DNA from: Chinchilla lanigera | Taxonomy: Eukaryota > Chordata > Mammalia > Rodentia > Chinchillidae | Assembly: GCF_000276665.1 (NCBI RefSeq) | Contig: NW_004955425.1 | Coordinates: 24,300,717 to 24,364,716, forward strand | Direction of reading: 5' to 3' | Length of the DNA stretch: 64,000 nt | In this document: piece after piece, positions 60,713 through 64,000 of the stretch | How positions within the stretch are numbered: position 1 is the stretch's first letter | Layout: the number at the start of each line of letters is the position of its first letter | Translations under genes and position numbers: made by a program | Notes under the pieces: model-generated | Databases searched by the model: none | Told to the model about the DNA's origin: nothing | Seen by the model: the letters and a program-made list of their open reading frames with translations, nothing else

Positions 60713-61712
60713 ACTAGGCAGTGTTCTAGATAAAAGGGACCAAGGCCTGCCTTAAAGAGGCGGGTCCCTATGCGAGGGAGGCAGTGCAGAGAGCTCTGAT
60801 GAGAAGTAATAATAAGAAACAGTATATGGGTCACAGGTAATTACTGCGAGGACAGAGCGAGGGTGAGGAGGGCCGGCGGTGGGGGTGCTGCGCTGGGCAG
60901 TGAGGGCAGGCTGCGCCACCAAGATGTTTGCCCCTTCCCCACCTTGCAGGGGCTCTGCTTCTACTCCACTGTGAGGGGAGTCACCATGGCATCTGAGATG
61001 AGCGTTCAGAACATGCTGACTTCTGACCCTGGCCGTCCTGTGACCACAGGGGAAGATGACGGGAGAGCAGAGCCCAGGACAGAGCTAAAGGGGCTGTGCA
61101 GGGCGCCCCAGCTGCGCCCCAGCAGCAGTGTAGAGGGCTGCGCCTTTGACCCAAGCTCCTTGCATCCCGCGGCTGCCACCACCTCAGTTACCAATCCCCA
61201 TAGCCTCCTGCATTTTCCTTGGCTGCCGTTTTCCCACTGTAGGGAGCAGCTGAGGCGGTTTTGGTTTCATGCCCTTGTTCTGTGAAGGGGCCTTATTTAG
61301 GGACCCAGGAATCCCTGCTGCCTGGCAGAGGACTCCACACCTTCACAGGACTGAGTGTTGGCCTCCCGCACCCTATTGTGGTACACGCCCCTGTCCTGAC
61401 ATCCCAAGCACACCGCTTCCTTCTCTTCCAGGTGGAAACCCTTCCACTCTCCTCTGTCAGGGTAACAGCCACAGAGCTCAGCCCGCGGTCCGACTCCATG
61501 GTGGGGGTGGGCTCACACCGCTCCGCCTCCCTCTCACTTCTCAGTCCTGAACAGGAAGTCTCTGCTTCATATCTCCACCCAAATACCTGGCCCCTCCTCC
61601 ACGTTAATCTCTTCCTGTGCTCCTCCTATCCTCCCCCAGTTTACAGAAATCCCATTTATCCCAAGGCAGTGTCCCAGGGCATTCTCCCTCTCTCTGTGTC
61701 AATTAAAATCCA
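60713..61712. other. GC-rich unique intronic sequence
   Basis: Frames of 140 and 162 codons (60863-61285, 61261-61749) overlap in different phases, have no known domain, and one runs into a SINE. It holds the first copy of a 31-bp repeated sequence (60915-60945). Confidence 0.4.
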
Positions 61713-61893
61713 GGCCCTTGCACAGGCTAAAAAAGTACTCTACCACTGAGCTTCATCTTTCTTCAGCTCTTTTTAAGATTGTTATTTCGACACAGAATCT
61801 TGCTAAGTTATCCAGGCTGTTCTCAAACTTGCAATCTTCCTGCCTCAGCCTTCTGTATAGTGAGGTTTACAGGCATATCCCACACCTGCCTGG
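61713..61893 (-). repeat. B4 SINE, antisense
   Basis: ID half: ggcccttgcacaggctaaaa, gtactctaccactgagcttc. B1 half: gacacagaatcttgctaagt, tatccaggctgttctcaaac and ctgcctcagccttctgtata. Confidence 0.87.
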
Positions 61894-61917
61894 GGCTGGG
61901 CCACCACTGTAGTCTCT

Positions 61918-61948
61918 GCCACCAAGAGGTTTGCCCCTTCCCCACCTT
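61918..61948 (+). repeat. Second copy of a 31-bp sequence (first at 60915-60945)
   Basis: gccaccaagaggtttgcccc followed by ttccccacctt. It differs from 60915-60945 by a single base (G versus T). Surrounding bases are not similar. Confidence 0.85.
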
Positions 61949-62164
61949 CTTGGAAGGACAGGTGCACGAGCCTCTTGGGTACCTCACAGGCAAGTGACAG
62001 CGAGACCCACATCCCATCACAGGACCTACGACTCACCCGTGTCCCTCTGCACAGTAGGACAGCAACTTCCCTGGGTGAACACCTTATTCCCCAACCCAAG
62101 TGACAACTATCGAACTCCTCTAAATTCCTTTCATAAACCTCCAAAATTATTTTATTTTCATTTT

Positions 62165-62346
62165 TTGTAGCTCTGGGGATTAAATCTAGGGCCTTCACAA
62201 AAAGCTATATTCCCAGTTCCCTCCCTCCTCCTTTTCATTTTGAGACAGGATGTCCCTAAACAGCTAAATTGCTCAGGCTAGGTTTGAACTTCTGATCTTC
62301 CTGGTTCAGCCTCCCACAGTACTGGGATTACAGGCCGAGCCAACGT
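62165..62346 (-). repeat. B4 SINE, antisense
   Basis: ID half: gtagctctggggattaaatc, tagggccttcac. B1 half: ttttgagacaggatgtccct, ttgctcaggctaggtttgaa and cccacagtactgggattaca. Confidence 0.87.
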
Positions 62347-63041
62347 TCAATATTTATGTCAATCTGCTCTTACGAGGTTATTACAAAAGTAACAAACAAG
62401 ACTATGTCTTGTTGCAGTCTCTGCCATGCAGGGGCCCCAGGGAGCGTGAGAGCTGGGAGGACTGGGCGTGAGTGGGTCTGCAATGAATGCCCAGGGCAAG
62501 AAGGGGGATGGGAGCAACCCACTCTAGGAGCAGAAAGAGGGGCAGCAGGAGCCGGCCTGCACTTCGCTGTGGGCCGTGGGCGCAGCACCTGGGGCGCTGG
62601 GGGTGCAGACAAGCTGGGACATGCTGAAGGGCACATCGGTGAGTCAAGCAGGGAAGAGGGGCACGCAGGCAGGGACAGCATGTTTGGAGGAGGCAGATGA
62701 TGTGGATGCCCAGAGGTGCTCGCATCCCAAGTAGGAAGCACAGGGAGAGCGGAAAGGACAGGTGGGACCCCAGCAGGGGCCAGTGACAGTCTTAAACCAC
62801 AGGTCAGAAAACAAAGGGTCAAATCACAAAAGATGAGAATTTCACAAGGGATCTTGGTAGCTTCCCTGAAAGGTGAAAGTCCTCCAAGATGGAATGCTGC
62901 TATTGTTCGTACAATCAGACACATCTAGTCAGGGTAGCGCTTCACAGTCCTCAACAAGTGAGGGGAAGGCATCTTCCTAGTCTCCCCGGTATATTCCCTT
63001 TTTGAGACTTTCAAGAATTGGCACAGAATTAATACACATAG
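62347..63041. other. GC-rich unique intronic sequence
   Basis: A 184-codon minus-strand frame (62370-62924) is proline/serine-rich from GC bias. No domain recognised. Confidence 0.35.
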
Positions 63042-63215
63042 CTGAGTATGGAGCTGAATGCAGGTAATCCCAGCACTTTGGGATCCTGGGGCAGGAGGAT
63101 GGCAACTTCCAGCCCAGCCCAGAGAAGCTGGCAACCTAGTGAGACCCTGCCCCAAAATAAAAAGGCCAGGGGATGGAGCTCAGTGTGAAGGCCCCGGATT
63201 TTATCCCCAGCGTGG
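63042..63215 (+). repeat. B4 SINE
   Basis: gcaggtaatcccagcacttt, gcaacctagtgagaccctgc and ggccaggggatggagctcag, then ggattttatccccagcg. Confidence 0.88.
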
Positions 63216-63255
63216 ACAACACACAAGACTGCGATCTCCCAAGAGCTGAGGAAGT

Positions 63256-63462
63256 AAGCCAGGCTTGGTGGCATATGCTGTATTTCTAGCTATTTGCAAA
63301 GCTGAGGCAGGAGGATTGCAAGTGCAAGGCCTCCCCCACTAAATTCACTAAATTACTAATAGCTTGAGCAATTTAGTGAGACTGTCTCAAAAGTAAAATT
63401 TTTAAAAAGAGCTAATGATGCAGCTCAACACTCGCTGTGTTCAATCCCGTTACTACAAACAA
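63256..63462 (+). repeat. B4 SINE
   Basis: agccaggcttggtggcatat, gcaaagctgaggcaggagga, agtgagactgtctcaaaagt and gagctaatgatgcagctcaa. A short duplicated stretch (cactaaatt, 63338-63354) is inside the B1 half. Confidence 0.85.
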
Positions 63463-64000
63463 AACAAGAATAGAGGAAGTGAGACCATTTTAAAGCACGT
63501 GTTAATTATATCATTACTATAGGAACAGCCAAAATGCCACTGAAAGTTTCTAGCCAATAAGCTCAAGGTCTTAAAAGATGTAAGAGTCTTGAATAGAACA
63601 CAGTCTAAATATTCTAAATGTCATCTATACTTTAGAGGACTCTCTTTCAGGGTGCTAAGAGATAGATATTTTGCTCACACATTGAAAGAGACATGCTCAC
63701 AGGTATTCAGCCCTCTGGTCCTACAGCCTTAATGTAAACTCTGTCCTAAATAGACCCTGCCATACAGATCCCACGATATTTTTCCAACACAACGATCACG
63801 TCTGAAAGTCAGAAAAGGCATCAAGCTGTGTTCAGTTGAAATTTTTAAAGGACCTTTAACATATGAAGTGCCTTGTTGGCTGCCACACTAACAACAAACA
63901 GCTTTTTTCTTACCGCCACTATCCTGCCTTCTGCCCTATTTTGGCCAGGCTGCCCTACTGGAGTGGTATTTGAAGTCTTAGGTAGTGATTGAATCTCTCA
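63463..64000. other. Unique intronic sequence
   Basis: No recognised feature to the right edge. Confidence 0.35.

Larger units (their letters stand above)
3224..64000 (-). other. IQGAP2: IQGAP2 intron upstream of the CH-domain exon (at least 60.8 kb, partial)
   Basis: The whole remainder of the window lies upstream of the exon on the transcribed strand. I looked for the preceding exon (peptide ...YEYLCHLEEAKR followed by a phase-2 donor) and did not find it. A divergent or very short non-coding exon could have been missed. Large first introns are known for IQGAP2. All later repeat entries lie inside this interval. Confidence 0.7.

Noticed and set aside
60863..61749. 140- and 162-codon frames
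   Set aside because: They overlap in different phases, and the second runs into an antisense B4 SINE.
62370..62924. 184-codon minus-strand ORF
   Set aside because: Pro/Ser/Cys-rich composition from GC bias, and no domain.

Overview
This window is mammalian nuclear DNA, and almost all of it is intron. The SINEs point to a rodent: tRNA-Ala-derived ID elements, 7SL-derived B1 elements with the internal tandem duplication, and B4-type B1+ID fusions. The exact ID and B1 variants made me think of a castorimorph such as beaver. That species guess is from memory and is only moderately confident.

One protein-coding exon can be recognised. It lies at 3067-3223 on the minus strand and encodes 52 complete codons plus one split base of the N-terminal calponin-homology domain of IQGAP2, a Rac1/Cdc42-binding scaffold. 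It has a good branch point, an AG acceptor and a GT donor. Transcription therefore runs right to left: 1-3066 is the intron downstream of the exon, and 3224-64000 is upstream intron. I found neither the preceding exon (the one ending in HLEEAKR) nor the following one (KSGLHFRHTD), so the upstream intron probably exceeds 60 kb. No other gene, tRNA, rRNA, CRISPR array or prokaryotic feature was found.

Layout. 1-9 kb: a hAT fossil, the IQGAP2 exon, two minus-strand MaLR-type LTRs, several ID copies and an antisense L1. 10-20 kb: B1 and B4 copies, an MLT1 LTR, two small cut-and-paste transposon fossils and MIRs. 21.3-22.2 kb: an unusual repeat-free, GC/CpG-enriched block with two CTCF-like motifs. 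24-28 kb: a MaLR remnant, a GA run ending in a 166-base assembly gap, a chain of perfect hairpins directly beyond it, an L1 fragment and two more MaLR LTRs. 30-36 kb: B1, B4 and ID copies, several with clear target-site duplications. 37.5-39.3 kb and 46.9-49.4 kb: two old L1 copies, both interrupted by MaLR LTRs and one also by an ID. 50.4 kb: the freshest-looking ID, with an 18-bp perfect target-site duplication. 50.8-52.9 kb: a largely repeat-free block. 58-63.5 kb: a cluster of six B4 SINEs.

Nothing here resembles a new multi-gene system. The points most worth checking are the hairpin chain beside the gap, the CpG/CTCF-like block, the young ID insertion and a 31-bp sequence that recurs about 1 kb away. 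Repeat family names come from recognising consensus-like wording by eye, not from a database search, and repeat edges are approximate unless a target-site duplication is given.
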